From NCBI GenBank assembly GCA_947184155.2, contig CAMXCT020001019.1, positions 1 to 64,000 on the forward strand: DNA of 64,000 bases, in the 5' to 3' direction. Shown here in pieces: positions 19,492 through 28,897 of this stretch. How positions within the stretch are numbered: position 1 is the stretch's first letter; every line of letters starts with the position of its first letter. This stretch comes from Cladocopium goreaui (taxonomy: Eukaryota > Sar > Dinophyceae > Suessiales > Symbiodiniaceae). The notes beneath the pieces are model-generated. The model worked only from the letters and a program-made list of their open reading frames with translations. It was not told the DNA's origin and did not search any database. A program made the position numbers and the translations under genes.

Positions 19492-21708
19492 CTATCCAGA
19501 TCCTTGCAAGAATTGGCAAGCATGCCAAACTTTCCTGCACGCTGCATGCTGACAGAAAGGCATGGTAGTGTCGAGTCTATCCAAGAGCTCGGCTTCCACT
19601 CCACGCATCTGACGACCACATGCTGGTTTGAGAGGCTGTCCCTGCCATCGAGGGCGCCAATCTTCATCATCTCCCGCACGCACCAGTGCATGAACAACTG
19701 CACGATACCGTCCCACCAGGACTTCGTCCACATCAGAAGGCCCAAGGTTCACTTTGGAAGTCTTGGGCCGAGGTTCCAAAACCTCGTCATCCGCGGATGA
19801 ATCCGAAGAACTCTCGGAACTGCTGGTTGATGATTCAAAACAGCCTGGAGGTGCTGTCTCCACTGATTCACCGAATCGGAACCATTTGAAATCAAACTGC
19901 GGGAGATCTTTCACAAACTTCTCCAATACCACCATAGGTTCAACCATCGGGGCTTGGCTTCCCCGATGTTGGGCTATTGCCGGACGCCAGCCTCCCTGAA
20001 CCTCCTGAATCATTTTACGCTGGTATGTCAGGGACGTCCACACGACATCCCTTGAATATGTGTCCAAACTGCTGTTTGGATCCGAATGATGTCCCTGGGA
20101 TAAACGCTGTTCAGGAGTAACCTTCTCATGCAATTGTGGGCACCATGACAACAAGGTGGCCTTGAGGGAGTGCAGGGTGAAGTTCAACTTCAGGTGTTGT
20201 AATGGGTCCGGTCGTTGACGCCAGGGACAGCCCAAAAATTTTCGCAAATAAAATAACGCTGTGGCATAATCCATCGGTTGCAATGGATACACTGGACCAT
20301 TGTCATCCACCAGGGGGAGTAAAAAATCAACTTCTGATAACCCTGAGGTATCCAAAACAGAGTCTAAAACGGTTAAAAACTTCCACAACCAGTTGTGGGG
20401 GCCTCGACTGAGGAATCCCTCCGCTGCCACTGCTAGAGGCATACCGCTGACCGCAGTTTTGGAGCGCCAGATAACTCCCCTCATGGTGTCCGCGTGGTAG
20501 ATGATCTTTTGAAGGTCCATGCGTTGTGCATCAGAGAAACGGAGGGATCCCCAGGCCATCACCAAAAATGTGCCCAGTAGAATAACTTCTAATACTGTGC
20601 AATTGGACATAAGGATACGTCTCTCCCACTGTACCAACGCCCAAAGAGGCAGGGGAGGTGCTTGTTTCCTGTCCCTGGGGATCTTTTGGTTCAAAAACGT
20701 CCCAATGAGGACTGAATGCACCACTTGCAAACAGCCCACTTCGGCCGACTTGACTAGCCATCTAAGAGCTTTGATGACCGAACTGCAAGAACTGCTGCCG
20801 TGGGAAGTCGATCGCGACAGGGACATTGTAATTAAAATGTCGGCCAATTGAACCTCTGTCATAGATGCCAAATCCACTTGTAACGCTGTGCAAGTCTTGA
20901 AAAAAGACGTGCAACTAGAGATATATTTCATAGCTGTGCCCGGTGCCACATTGTCCAAAATCCTGTTCAAATGCATGCTTTGATGCTGTGACATACACGT
21001 CTCCTGCCAGATTCTGGATAATGGACCGAGCCTGGATAATAAGTCAAACCATATCTGACAGAGCAAAGGTGATGCACTGGAAAAACGAAATCTGTTGATA
21101 GCCCCTTGTTGACGTTTGGGAGGATGCAAAACCGTGGAAATAGGTCTGTTTTGGGCAAACCCTACAGGTGCTGAATCTGAAAAACCCAAACATCTTTGAG
21201 GCTGAGGCACGTCGAGGCTCTGTTGCAATGTCGTCCAGCTCTGAATCACAGGTAAGTTCTGTGCGGGAATTTGCAAGGGGTTAGACCCAGGAACAATTCG
21301 AATTGAATCAACAGGTAATTGTTGAGGGGGAAGAAACTCACTCCCTTGACACAAATCTGAAATACGCGGAATACCTGTATGTAACTGAGCTGAAGACTGT
21401 CCCGAGCACCCAATAGAACTGGTTGCCAGAGGACGCAAATCCGATACCTGAAACGGAGACACCAGGCGAGGACCTTGAGGTAAAGGTTCCCGCTGCAATG
21501 GAGCTGATTTCGGCCTGAATTGCAGTGGTGGTGAAATCACTGAACTCGTGTCCCATGAACCCTCAACACTCTGTACCAATGACCATTCATCTATGGAATT
21601 ATCCATCACTCCAATGCCGATGTGTATAGCAACTATGCCCTGTATGACCAGGCTTTGCACGTCCACAGGGTAAATCACACCAGCGACACTTTGCACCACA
21701 AGATCCAC
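19492..21708 (-). CDS. Element A tyrosine recombinase (738 codons)
   Basis: First in-frame ATG that looks real is at residue 35 (MDNSIDEW, 21606). N-terminal 230 residues are Pro/Gln-rich and unassigned. The catalytic domain shows R390 (SLRFSDAQR), K417 (WRSKTAV), H513 and K516 (LHSLKATLL), H540/H541 (SQGHH) and the nucleophile Y551 (DTYSRD). The usual HxxR is HxxK, as in elements B and C. After it come a Ser/Asp-rich linker (627-642) and a Cys/His tail with ACGR at 696-699. Inferred role: integrating the circular DNA copy by strand exchange in the nucleus. It is the first gene of the element, unlike the usual Gag-first order. The frame is intact. Confidence 0.85.
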   Translation of the reverse strand: MDLVVQSVAGVIYPVDVQSLVIQGIVAIHIGIGVMDNSIDEWSLVQSVEGSWDTSSVISPPLQFRPKSAPLQREPLPQGPRLVSPFQVSDLRPLATSSIGCSGQSSAQLHTGIPRISDLCQGSEFLPPQQLPVDSIRIVPGSNPLQIPAQNLPVIQSWTTLQQSLDVPQPQRCLGFSDSAPVGFAQNRPISTVLHPPKRQQGAINRFRFSSASPLLCQIWFDLLSRLGPLSRIWQETCMSQHQSMHLNRILDNVAPGTAMKYISSCTSFFKTCTALQVDLASMTEVQLADILITMSLSRSTSHGSSSCSSVIKALRWLVKSAEVGCLQVVHSVLIGTFLNQKIPRDRKQAPPLPLWALVQWERRILMSNCTVLEVILLGTFLVMAWGSLRFSDAQRMDLQKIIYHADTMRGVIWRSKTAVSGMPLAVAAEGFLSRGPHNWLWKFLTVLDSVLDTSGLSEVDFLLPLVDDNGPVYPLQPMDYATALFYLRKFLGCPWRQRPDPLQHLKLNFTLHSLKATLLSWCPQLHEKVTPEQRLSQGHHSDPNSSLDTYSRDVVWTSLTYQRKMIQEVQGGWRPAIAQHRGSQAPMVEPMVVLEKFVKDLPQFDFKWFRFGESVETAPPGCFESSTSSSESSSDSSADDEVLEPRPKTSKVNLGPSDVDEVLVGRYRAVVHALVRAGDDEDWRPRWQGQPLKPACGRQMRGVEAELLDRLDTTMPFCQHAACRKVWHACQFLQGSG

Positions 21709-22022
21709 GTTCGGGAACAGGTGACCCTGAAGGATTTTCCAAATCAGGTGGGGTATTCAACGGTACAGATGATGCTGAAGATAACGGGATACGAAAGCGA
21801 TGGCACAACTCGTTGACAATGAGGAGAAGTGCAGTGATCAATTGTTCTAGTGATAACACCGAGACCGTCGCTCCGTCCATGCCGCCCGGGAACGCCCGGT
21901 GTCTGTGAATCAAACCGAAAAAATGAAACTCTGAAAATATCTGCATGACAGGAAAAACGCAACCAATCTATGTCAATGCCTGCTACCGATGTCCAGAAGA
22001 AAACATTCGGCTGAGCAGACAA

Positions 22023-22120
22023 AAACGAAAAATGTATACGCACAAATGAAAGTCCTTGAGCCAAAATGGAATAGAAACACAAAGAAGTTCCTTGCAAAAC
22101 ACAATGAACAAGTACATTAA
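22023..22120 (-). repeat. Element A, terminal repeat A1 (5' end of the element)
   Basis: 98 bp matching A2 at 14005-14102; followed directly by (TA)n and the right half of the target repeat. Confidence 0.9.
22055..22069 (-). other. Spliced-leader-like 15-mer in A1
   Basis: CCATTTTGGCTCAAG on the minus strand, about 450 bases ahead of the recombinase start, in the position of an mRNA leader. It matches the 3' part of the dinoflagellate spliced leader; the 5' part (CCGTAG) is absent. Confidence 0.7.
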
Positions 22121-22132
22121 TCATATATATAT

Positions 22133-22265
22133 ACATCAAATAAAAGATACGCACGCCGTCGCCCGTTCGATCCGTGAAAGAAAACAAACGAATGATTCAA
22201 TTCCACGACTCAGCAGCTTCTTCCTTTTTCAGCGGGGACAAACAGCTCTGAGTTCCGTCATCTTC
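22133..22265 (+). repeat. Right half of the repeat split by element A
   Basis: Matches 12774-12906 with a few substitutions. Both copies diverge after GTCATCTTC. Confidence 0.9.
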
Positions 22266-22631
22266 CCCCTATATGAGGAGTGCAACTCATGAGCACAACA
22301 CTTGAGTCCACCGCACAGAAGGTGCTCTGAAGGGAATTCATTGATCGAAGTCTACGCGGCTCGGGGCGTCTGCTATGTTGCGGTGGCTGGCAACCCTAGC
22401 ATACTAAGACTCGACTCCACATTCAAACTCAGCAGTTATTATGGAGTCAGCCACCAGTCTTGCAACTGGAGTTTCACCCTTGCCTCTCAGCAAGGTCAAG
22501 CGCACTAACTCATGGTCCACATAGTGCACTAATTGGCATCTTCTGAGGAGGCATCTACAAAGGTGAAAGGAAACAGAATGGGATCATTTCCAAACCGTGT
22601 ATGGAGTGGCTCGAATGAGCAAATAGTAAAG
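22266..22631. other. Spacer between elements A and B
   Basis: 366 bp without a convincing gene or repeat. It ends where B2 of element B begins (ATTTATTTCTTGG). Confidence 0.6.
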
Positions 22632-22979
22632 ATTTATTTCTTGGACCAAAAGGAGGCTGCGGTTTCTCTATTGCCAAAATTTATAAAACAAAAACAGGCT
22701 TGGAGAACTCACAGCGCACCGCACTTAATATTCTTTCTTTTTGACCACGTGGGTATTAATTGGCTGATGGTCAAGTCCGGGATTTATGCACCTCGCATTC
22801 TGCCACTTGCACGGGTTGTGCATGGTCTGCCAAGCTATGAAGGGAAGCTAGGTCAGCTTCAGCAAAATTTGGTCAGGCATTTTCAAGTGACCCTGTGCGG
22901 TTGGTCACAAGGAACTATTGCTTTAGGCTTATTTGGGCCTATTCACGGGAAGGGACTAAAAAGGGTTAAGACCCCCGGT
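22632..22979 (-). repeat. Element B, terminal repeat B2
   Basis: Matches 23389-23744 at offset 757; B1 has an extra 9 bp (GGTACAAGT region) near its upper end. Confidence 0.9.
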
Positions 22980-23006
22980 TGCAGGCTTCTGGGTGGCGTG
23001 GGTGGG

Positions 23007-23388
23007 ACGAGAAGCCCTTCTAAATTAAAAAGGCAACCCTCCATCCCACCACTTGAAATGTAAAAAGGCCACATAGGAGAAAATGAATTCAGAACAAGAC
23101 CGTTCAGATGACACTTGGCAACTCAGACCTGTGGGTTGTTTCCAAATTCACAAGAAACAAGTGCACTATTGAAAACGATGAACCCTCGACATGCTTTCAA
23201 AGAATGCACAGAACCCGAATGCCAAGAAGAGCCAAGAGGTATCCGGAGCAGGAACGTTAAGAACTGGCAAGTAGACACAAGCTGTCGTGAAAGAAAGGGA
23301 AACCGCAGCAAGGAAATTTTGTCAGCTGGAAAAATTTCACTTTTGTTTTTGGGTCCAAGAAATAACAAACTATCACAAGTGACAGTCC
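23007..23388 (-). repeat. Element B, terminal repeat A2 (full length)
   Basis: 23007-23141 matches A1 at 40422-40556. The remaining 247 bp up to B1 contain the partner of the B-end palindrome and so are read as the 5' part of A, missing from the truncated A1. Confidence 0.7.
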
Positions 23389-23404
23389 ATTTATTTCTTG
23401 GACC
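23352..23404. other. Palindrome across the B1/A2 junction of element B
   Basis: GGTCCAAGAAATAA (23352-23365) and TTATTTCTTGGACC (23391-23404) are exact inverted arms of 14 bp with a 25-bp spacer, extended by partly matching GGG/AAAA flanks. Candidate recombinase site. Confidence 0.7.
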
Positions 23405-23744
23405 AAAAGGAGGCTGCGGTTTCTCTATTGCCAAAATTTATAAAACAAAAACAGGCTTGGAGAACTCACAGCGCACCGCACTTAATATTCTTTCTTTTTG
23501 ACCACGTGGGTATTAATTGGCTGATGGTCAAGTCCGGGATTTATGCACCTCGCATTCTGCCACTTGCACGGGTTGTGCATGGTCTGCCAAGCTATGAAGG
23601 GAAGCTAGGTCAGCTTCAGCAAAATTTGGTCAGGCATTTTCAAGTGACCCTGTGCGGTTGGTCACAAGGAACTATTGCTTTAGGCTTATTTGGGCCTATT
23701 CACGGGAAGGGACTAAAAAGGGGTACAAGTGGTTAAGACCCCCA
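23389..23744 (-). repeat. Element B, terminal repeat B1
   Basis: Second copy of 22632-22979, lying just after the stop of the RT-RNase H ORF (23747-23749). Confidence 0.9.
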
Positions 23745-23746
23745 CA

Positions 23747-25330
23747 TTATCCGGCTAAGAAAAATTTTAGAGTGCTCAGGCTTTCGGCAACAATATCACT
23801 GACATCCACAAATGGTACCCCGGCATCCACAAGAAACTTAGTAATCCCTCTGGACGGGTCATCGGCAGGATTTGACGGCGACGGCACTCGTGCAAACCAA
23901 CAGAAGCAGGAAGAAAAATCTTCAACCTTTAAAAGTTGTTCGACTAAACCTGCAATGAGTCTTGATCTGCTGTTGGCAGAGATAGCTACGTCCCTGGCTG
24001 AATTGTTGTCAACATAGAACACGATCGGCGCATTGCTGACAAGATTTTTCCATAGAACGAAGGAAACGATTAAGGCCAACAACTCAGCTTCGAAAATTAT
24101 TGTTTTCTTCACAGCACCTCCCAACGTGTTGATCTGGTGCTCCGACAGGCAAAAAGAAAAAGCTTGAACAGCTGTTCCATCAGAGTTATAAACAATGCCA
24201 CCCAAACCACATGGCCACTCCTTCCGGTCAGGTTCAAAGCAGGCATCAGTGAAGATGTAGAAACAACTTGCTGACACTCCACAAATTTTCCTAGAAGGAC
24301 CATCCAATAAATGACACTGAAAAAGCTGGAGCAACTGCCGCAAGCGAGAGCCAACCTTTGAACCGCTCGATGAAAACGCATGGCTGGTGATCTCCTTCAA
24401 GCACAACTTTCCAAGCCTGCCAAAAAGCTGGCCATCCGCAAACTGAAGTCGGCCTCTGAGCTTTAACGCTTCGGCCTGCGAGAGCGTCCCTGTATCCAAA
24501 ATTGATGCAACCAGGCACTTCAAGTCATCTTTTCGCTTGTCGGTATTTGAGAATTCGATAAAACCTCTTGAAAAGCTCGACAAGTTGATTTGGATTCGCA
24601 AAGCACCAAAATCGTGCCCGAAAGGCAGAGCTTTGTCGCCATCTTGCGCAAAACGCCAACCCAAAAGATCAAAAAGCAGCTCAACAGCCGCGCCAGTTCC
24701 AGTGACGTCCTCCTCCAAACTGAAAGTGACAAAGTCGTCATAGAAGTTCGTCCACATAATCGCGAGGCACTTGCAAGCAATCCACCACAGCACTCGAACT
24801 ATGCGAAGAAAAGAATAAACTGACCTGGAACCACCAAAAGGCACAGCCAACATCTGGAAGATAGCTGGACTCCTGCTCGAAGGGTCAAAACATGTAATGT
24901 ATGAACAACACAGCGAGTCAGGATGAATGCCCAATTGACGATATGCGGACTTCAAGTCAAAAGTCTTGCCAAGGATATTCCTTCCCGAAGCACCCAGTAG
25001 CAAAGCCAAAGTTAAAGAAGCAATAACATCAGTAGAATGGGGCTTGGGCGCTTCTGGGGTCTGGACCGTGGCATTTATGTTTGATTTACTAAGGTCGTCA
25101 ATTAAGCGAACCTTATTAGGCTGTTTTAAACCGAAGCGTCGACTGAGCACACACCCTTCGCCAAGCTCGGAAAAAGGCACGGGTCCACGCAGCCAACCAG
25201 CATCCCTTTCTTCTAAGGTCTTTTGAAAAACTTCTGTATCAACTGCGGAATCACCTGAAGACCGTACTGAGTGAAAAATTGCTTTGTTTGAAGCCGGTGC
25301 TTGCTCAGCAAGCTCCTCGGTTGTGATCAA
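23747..25330 (-). CDS. Element B RT and RNase H (527 codons)
   Basis: RT: VRLIDDLSKSNINATV (75-90), catalytic D125 in KTFDLKSAYRQLG, LAVPFGGSRSVYSFLR, and FYDD at 196-199. RNase H: D362 (YIFTDAC), E414 (IIFEAELLAL), D441 (VFYVDNNSA) and D490 (SNPADDPSRG), all four present. It closely parallels element C and more distantly element A. Its true N-terminus lies in the preceding frame: the join TGVFDSIFR to KPALITTEEL needs one frameshift at about 25340. The first codon of this ORF is therefore not the start of a protein. Confidence 0.88.
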   Translation of the reverse strand: MITTEELAEQAPASNKAIFHSVRSSGDSAVDTEVFQKTLEERDAGWLRGPVPFSELGEGCVLSRRFGLKQPNKVRLIDDLSKSNINATVQTPEAPKPHSTDVIASLTLALLLGASGRNILGKTFDLKSAYRQLGIHPDSLCCSYITCFDPSSRSPAIFQMLAVPFGGSRSVYSFLRIVRVLWWIACKCLAIMWTNFYDDFVTFSLEEDVTGTGAAVELLFDLLGWRFAQDGDKALPFGHDFGALRIQINLSSFSRGFIEFSNTDKRKDDLKCLVASILDTGTLSQAEALKLRGRLQFADGQLFGRLGKLCLKEITSHAFSSSGSKVGSRLRQLLQLFQCHLLDGPSRKICGVSASCFYIFTDACFEPDRKEWPCGLGGIVYNSDGTAVQAFSFCLSEHQINTLGGAVKKTIIFEAELLALIVSFVLWKNLVSNAPIVFYVDNNSARDVAISANSRSRLIAGLVEQLLKVEDFSSCFCWFARVPSPSNPADDPSRGITKFLVDAGVPFVDVSDIVAESLSTLKFFLAG

Positions 25331-25338
25331 GGCAGGCT

Positions 25339-26214
25339 TTAAAAACGGAATATAGAATCAAACACTCCGGTTCGAGGCACGCAACCTGTAAGAACAGTCC
25401 CATATGCAAGCTCTTCAAAGACACCAGGGTCAGGATATCCCTCAGCGTCCATTATCTCTTTCAAAAGCAAAAGCCTCTTTGGCCGAAGGATATGCTGAAG
25501 GTGAGGTGCAAGTTTGCTTTTGAAATCTGCCTCTTGCTCCGCCAAGTCTTTTGCTCGATATATCCACTTCTTAAACCATTGGGCACGGATGTTGGCCAGC
25601 TCTGAACTGGACATTGAAAGGTTCTTGTCCACCGCCTCTTTCAACACATCTGGCAACAAGGAACCAAAGGATCTGGGATGGCCTTTGGATTTGGCTTGCA
25701 TTACAAAAGCGTCACAACTCCAGGGCAACCCCCAAACAAGCTTTGCAAGTGGTTTGTCATTGTTTTCACCCCCTTTTATCCTAGTCTGGCTTACACGAAG
25801 CAACTGTGCTTCGGCTGGGACCGTGGCAACGGTATTGTTAAAACCCTTTGGGACTACCCATGGGGTTTTAATACGGGCCATTATTGGACAAGGGGGATAT
25901 TGAGTTAAACCAATTGGGCCTAGAATACTGATGGTGGCTTGGTGCTCAGGCACAAGCGGTGGGGTCTTAGAAGCCTTTGGCTGCCGGCCGGCAACAGCAC
26001 GCATCGCTGCGAAATTGGGATTGGTGTGCAATTCTTCCCATGGAGCTGTTGGTGGTTTCCACCCATCAGATGCCAACGCACGTGTAAAAGCTTGCGCCAT
26101 GGCGTGTGCAAGCTTTGGTGGATATGCTGTTTCTTCGGCTGTTGCAAATTTGTCTGGAGACACAAGTCCCCATGGTTTGTGTCGATGAGCGACACTTTCG
26201 CCTGGGCAAGTCAA
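25339..26214 (-). CDS. Element B linker between methyltransferase-like and RT domains (291 codons)
   Basis: Contains MARIKTPWVVPKGFNNTV, AEAQLLRVSQTRIKGGENND, LVWGLPWSCDAFVMQAKSKG and HILRPKRLLLLKEIMDAEGY. These are helical, RT-proximal sequences without a catalytic motif. It is in the same frame as 26257-26475 but separated from it by one TAG (26257-26259), and is joined to the RT by a frameshift. Part of one broken polyprotein, not a separate gene. Confidence 0.7.
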   Translation of the reverse strand: MTCPGESVAHRHKPWGLVSPDKFATAEETAYPPKLAHAMAQAFTRALASDGWKPPTAPWEELHTNPNFAAMRAVAGRQPKASKTPPLVPEHQATISILGPIGLTQYPPCPIMARIKTPWVVPKGFNNTVATVPAEAQLLRVSQTRIKGGENNDKPLAKLVWGLPWSCDAFVMQAKSKGHPRSFGSLLPDVLKEAVDKNLSMSSSELANIRAQWFKKWIYRAKDLAEQEADFKSKLAPHLQHILRPKRLLLLKEIMDAEGYPDPGVFEELAYGTVLTGCVPRTGVFDSIFRF

Positions 26215-26256
26215 GTTTACTGACTCGAACTCTGAACGATTAACTGCTAGCGCAGT

Positions 26257-27089
26257 CTACTTTGGTCTTTCACTGCCGTATGCACAAGCCTGGTGGGCGA
26301 CGAACGTGAAAAGATGTTTGATTCTTTGAAAATACTTTGTTAACCAATACAAAGAAGATCTAGGATTTTCAATGACCACAATCAAATTTCTTTGAATTGC
26401 TTTTTCGACTACTTTAGAGAGAAAGTCATAAAGTTTGTTTGCGGCCAAAACTCTTTTCAGATTTGTATTGGTCAAATTTGGAAACCCTTCAGGGAATTTT
26501 GGAGATCTTAGGGGAATTGGCCCTGAAATTATAATTCTTTTGGGCCTCGAACCTTTATGTTTCGGGCAAGACTACACGTGCCACATGGTGGTGCGGCAAA
26601 TATGCCAGCAAGATTGGGAGCATCAAGCCACGTTAAAAACAAGGTCTGACCGGCCCTTGTAGTAAGATCGGCAATCATTATTGGTGCAATTGAGCTTAAC
26701 TTCTTATGATCAACCCCAAAAGCAGAGTGCACTCCGTTTGCTTTCAGTGCGGCTGTAAAACGGCCAGATCCAGCAAACAATTCAATGACGACCGGTCCCT
26801 CTTTGGAAAATCTTTCTTTCTTATGGATGTTGCCAGCTGAGCGCGGTCGGTCAAAACTGCTCGAAGGCAAGGCACTGCTGTTTTTGCTGTGCAAATCCAT
26901 TTGGGTTGGAAAAAAGGTCTGGCTCACAACTTCAGGCAAAACTGTTGCAGGCCTCTTGCAATGATCAGCTTCGTGATTTGTCCAATTTTCTGTCATGGAA
27001 ACATGAGGCAAAACTGTGGAACACTTATGGTCCTTGTCGCATTCTGGGCCCTCTGAAGACACTGAGGCGGCTTTCAACACCTTTGGCAA
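26257..27089 (-). CDS. Element B methyltransferase-like domain (broken)
   Basis: The upper frame (27089-26529) has motif I (VIELFAGSGRFTAALKANG, residues 101-119), FGVDHKK, and a PPC box (FAAPPCGTCSLARNIK, about 164-179). After a frameshift near 26500, the lower frame (26475-26257) gives the ENP box, VVIENPRSSLYWLTKY. Order and spacing fit a cytosine-C5 methyltransferase-like fold, with PPCG where PPCQ is usual. Cytosine methyltransferase capture by dinoflagellate retrotransposons has been reported; whether this is the same lineage is not known. One frameshift and one TAG break it. Confidence 0.65.
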
Positions 27090-27190
27090 ATTGTCATGTT
27101 TCGGCTTGTCAATGCAGGCATCAGCATTGATTACCTTTTCGGAAAGCTTTGCACTAACTTTTGGCTTTGTGGAGAGTCACGAATGGTCCT

Positions 27191-28369
27191 TCATGCTGTG
27201 GTTCGAAAAACACTTAGCACAACAATGCTTGCCACGCTTACAAGAAGCGCCGTCAGCTGCATCATCACATCCTTCAATGTTGTATTTGAAGCAAATGTTC
27301 GAACCATCCGGAGTCTTACCGACACCACCAGTTGGATAATCTGGTATGGCACCCTTGGTCCTTTGTTGGAACCCTTCGATTTGCCTTTGCCTTTCGGTGA
27401 TTTGTTGAAATACGATGTTTTCACTGTGGCCTTTGGCTTCGGCGATGGGGATGCAGGCACAGTCTTTTTCTGCTGAGGCAGCGGCAGCAAAGTGAATGAC
27501 ACTGCATAGGACTCCAGGGCTTTCATCAAATGCAAATCAAGCGGCAGGACCCCAGCTGGATCGCGACGCGGCCTGACCCCATCCTCCAGGAGCTTGGCCC
27601 ACACTGCTTTGTCAGCCGATACGATCTGTGAAACTGAAGTTCTTGCATACCCAGGATGCGGATCCCTATGCATGTGAGCAAACAGTGCAGTCAGGTACTT
27701 GCTGTAGGTGGTATATGTGAACATGTCCGCAAACACAAGGCCTATACCTCTGCGTTCCATGGCCTCTTTTACCTGTAAGGCTGAGTGAGCAGCCTCATCT
27801 GGTACCTCATTCTTCTCGCGAACAATGAGCCGATCAGAATCGATTTCAACCTGTTTGGCCGGAGACTTCTGGTGCGTGATTTCATGCATCCGACTCACAC
27901 AACGTTCGGGGGCCAAATATTTGATTTCGTTTGTAAAGTGCATTTGAGCGCAAGCATCCAAAAGTGAATGGCCGGGGTCAAGGGGACCCTCAATGAGAAG
28001 TCCTGCAAGAGAATTTTTGACATGTTGCATCTTGGAGTCCCGCTCTGTAGGAGGAACCTTCTTTGTGGCAGCAGCATCTGGCGCTACTGCTTGCTCCTTC
28101 AAGGATGCCATTACCAAAGTGTGTGACTCGAACAACAAACGTTTGAGCGCTGCACCATCTGCAATTGATATTCCTTGGTTCACATCCTGTCTCAGCCAAG
28201 CATTGAAAGCATCATCTGCGATATTTTGACCTGGTTGACCAAAACTGTATGCAAGCAAACCGAAAGAAGTGAGGCCCAAACGCGTCAAATCATTCAACAC
28301 TGCGTCAGAAAGTCTGCATTCCTTTGCTCTCTGTCGAAATTGCGCTTCAGAATCCAGTAAAGAAGCCAT
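27191..28369 (-). CDS. Element B Gag (392 codons, CCCH finger in the next frame)
   Basis: Starts MASLLDSEAQFRQRAKECRL with a true ATG. Helical capsid-like region to about 290, then a Lys/Gly/Ser-rich linker (KSPKGKGKSKGSNKG). The frame is lost at about 27350. The adjacent frame gives ICFKYNIEGCDDAADG followed by ASCKRGKHCCAKC, a CCCH-type finger, at about 27305-27225. So Gag plus finger is complete apart from a one-base shift. Likely role: RNA packaging and particle formation. Similar in layout to Gag of element C. Confidence 0.7.
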   Translation of the reverse strand: MASLLDSEAQFRQRAKECRLSDAVLNDLTRLGLTSFGLLAYSFGQPGQNIADDAFNAWLRQDVNQGISIADGAALKRLLFESHTLVMASLKEQAVAPDAAATKKVPPTERDSKMQHVKNSLAGLLIEGPLDPGHSLLDACAQMHFTNEIKYLAPERCVSRMHEITHQKSPAKQVEIDSDRLIVREKNEVPDEAAHSALQVKEAMERRGIGLVFADMFTYTTYSKYLTALFAHMHRDPHPGYARTSVSQIVSADKAVWAKLLEDGVRPRRDPAGVLPLDLHLMKALESYAVSFTLLPLPQQKKTVPASPSPKPKATVKTSYFNKSPKGKGKSKGSNKGPRVPYQIIQLVVSVRLRMVRTFASNTTLKDVMMQLTALLVSVASIVVLSVFRTTA

Positions 28370-28897
28370 CGGTCGCTGAATCGGTTCGGCAAGTCAACAA
28401 AAGATGAGATGCACAACATTGTCATGACATAAAAGCAGATTGCAAAACAACAGAAACTTAACACGGAAAGAGATTAATGTATCAACAATTCGAATGCACC
28501 GCATCAGGATCTTTCAAAAGGTTTTTTTTGGCTTGAACCACACACACACATGAGATAAAGTTCCATGCTAGTAATTTTCCGTTTGGTTTGGGACTTTGGG
28601 GGGCGCCTTTTTGACCTATTTTTGGAGCCCCTTTTTGGGGCTAAAAAGTCGCCCTTTGTTTTAACCCCCAAAGCAGTACCAAACCAACGGGAAAATTACC
28701 ATTCCATGCAATGTAGCTGCTGTCCCTGACAACAAGCTCTCGCTACCACTGCATGAGCTGACACTGTCAACATCTCCACAAGTAAGATTCGAAAGATTTC
28801 TGAATCTTTTGATACTGTCAAACAAATGTGTGAACCCTGTTGCACACACAATGAAGCCCATGGCTTCACTTGAGACCAACCCTGCAGCCTCTCATTT
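28370..28897. other. Element B spacer between recombinase and Gag
   Basis: 528 bp without a gene. A run of G- and T-rich words around 28580-28670 (TTTTTGGAGCCCCTTTTTGGGG) can fold on itself. Corresponds in position to the tandem arrays of elements A and C. Confidence 0.5.

Larger units (their letters stand above)
13501..22132 (-). mobile_element. YR retroelement A (split direct repeats, YR-first)
   Basis: Minus-strand order: A1 (22120-22023), tyrosine recombinase, three-hairpin tandem repeat, Gag with CCCH finger, methyltransferase-like domain, RT, RNase H, B1 (14341-14105), A2 (14102-14005), a unique 242-bp stretch, and B2 (13762-13524). A1-ORFs-B1-A2-B2 is the terminal structure known from Ngaro and PAT-type elements, which replicate through a circle integrated by their tyrosine recombinase and leave no target duplication. 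The element sits in a (TA)n tract. The YR and RT frames are long and intact, while Gag and the methyltransferase start are frameshifted, so the copy is recently dead. Confidence 0.85.
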
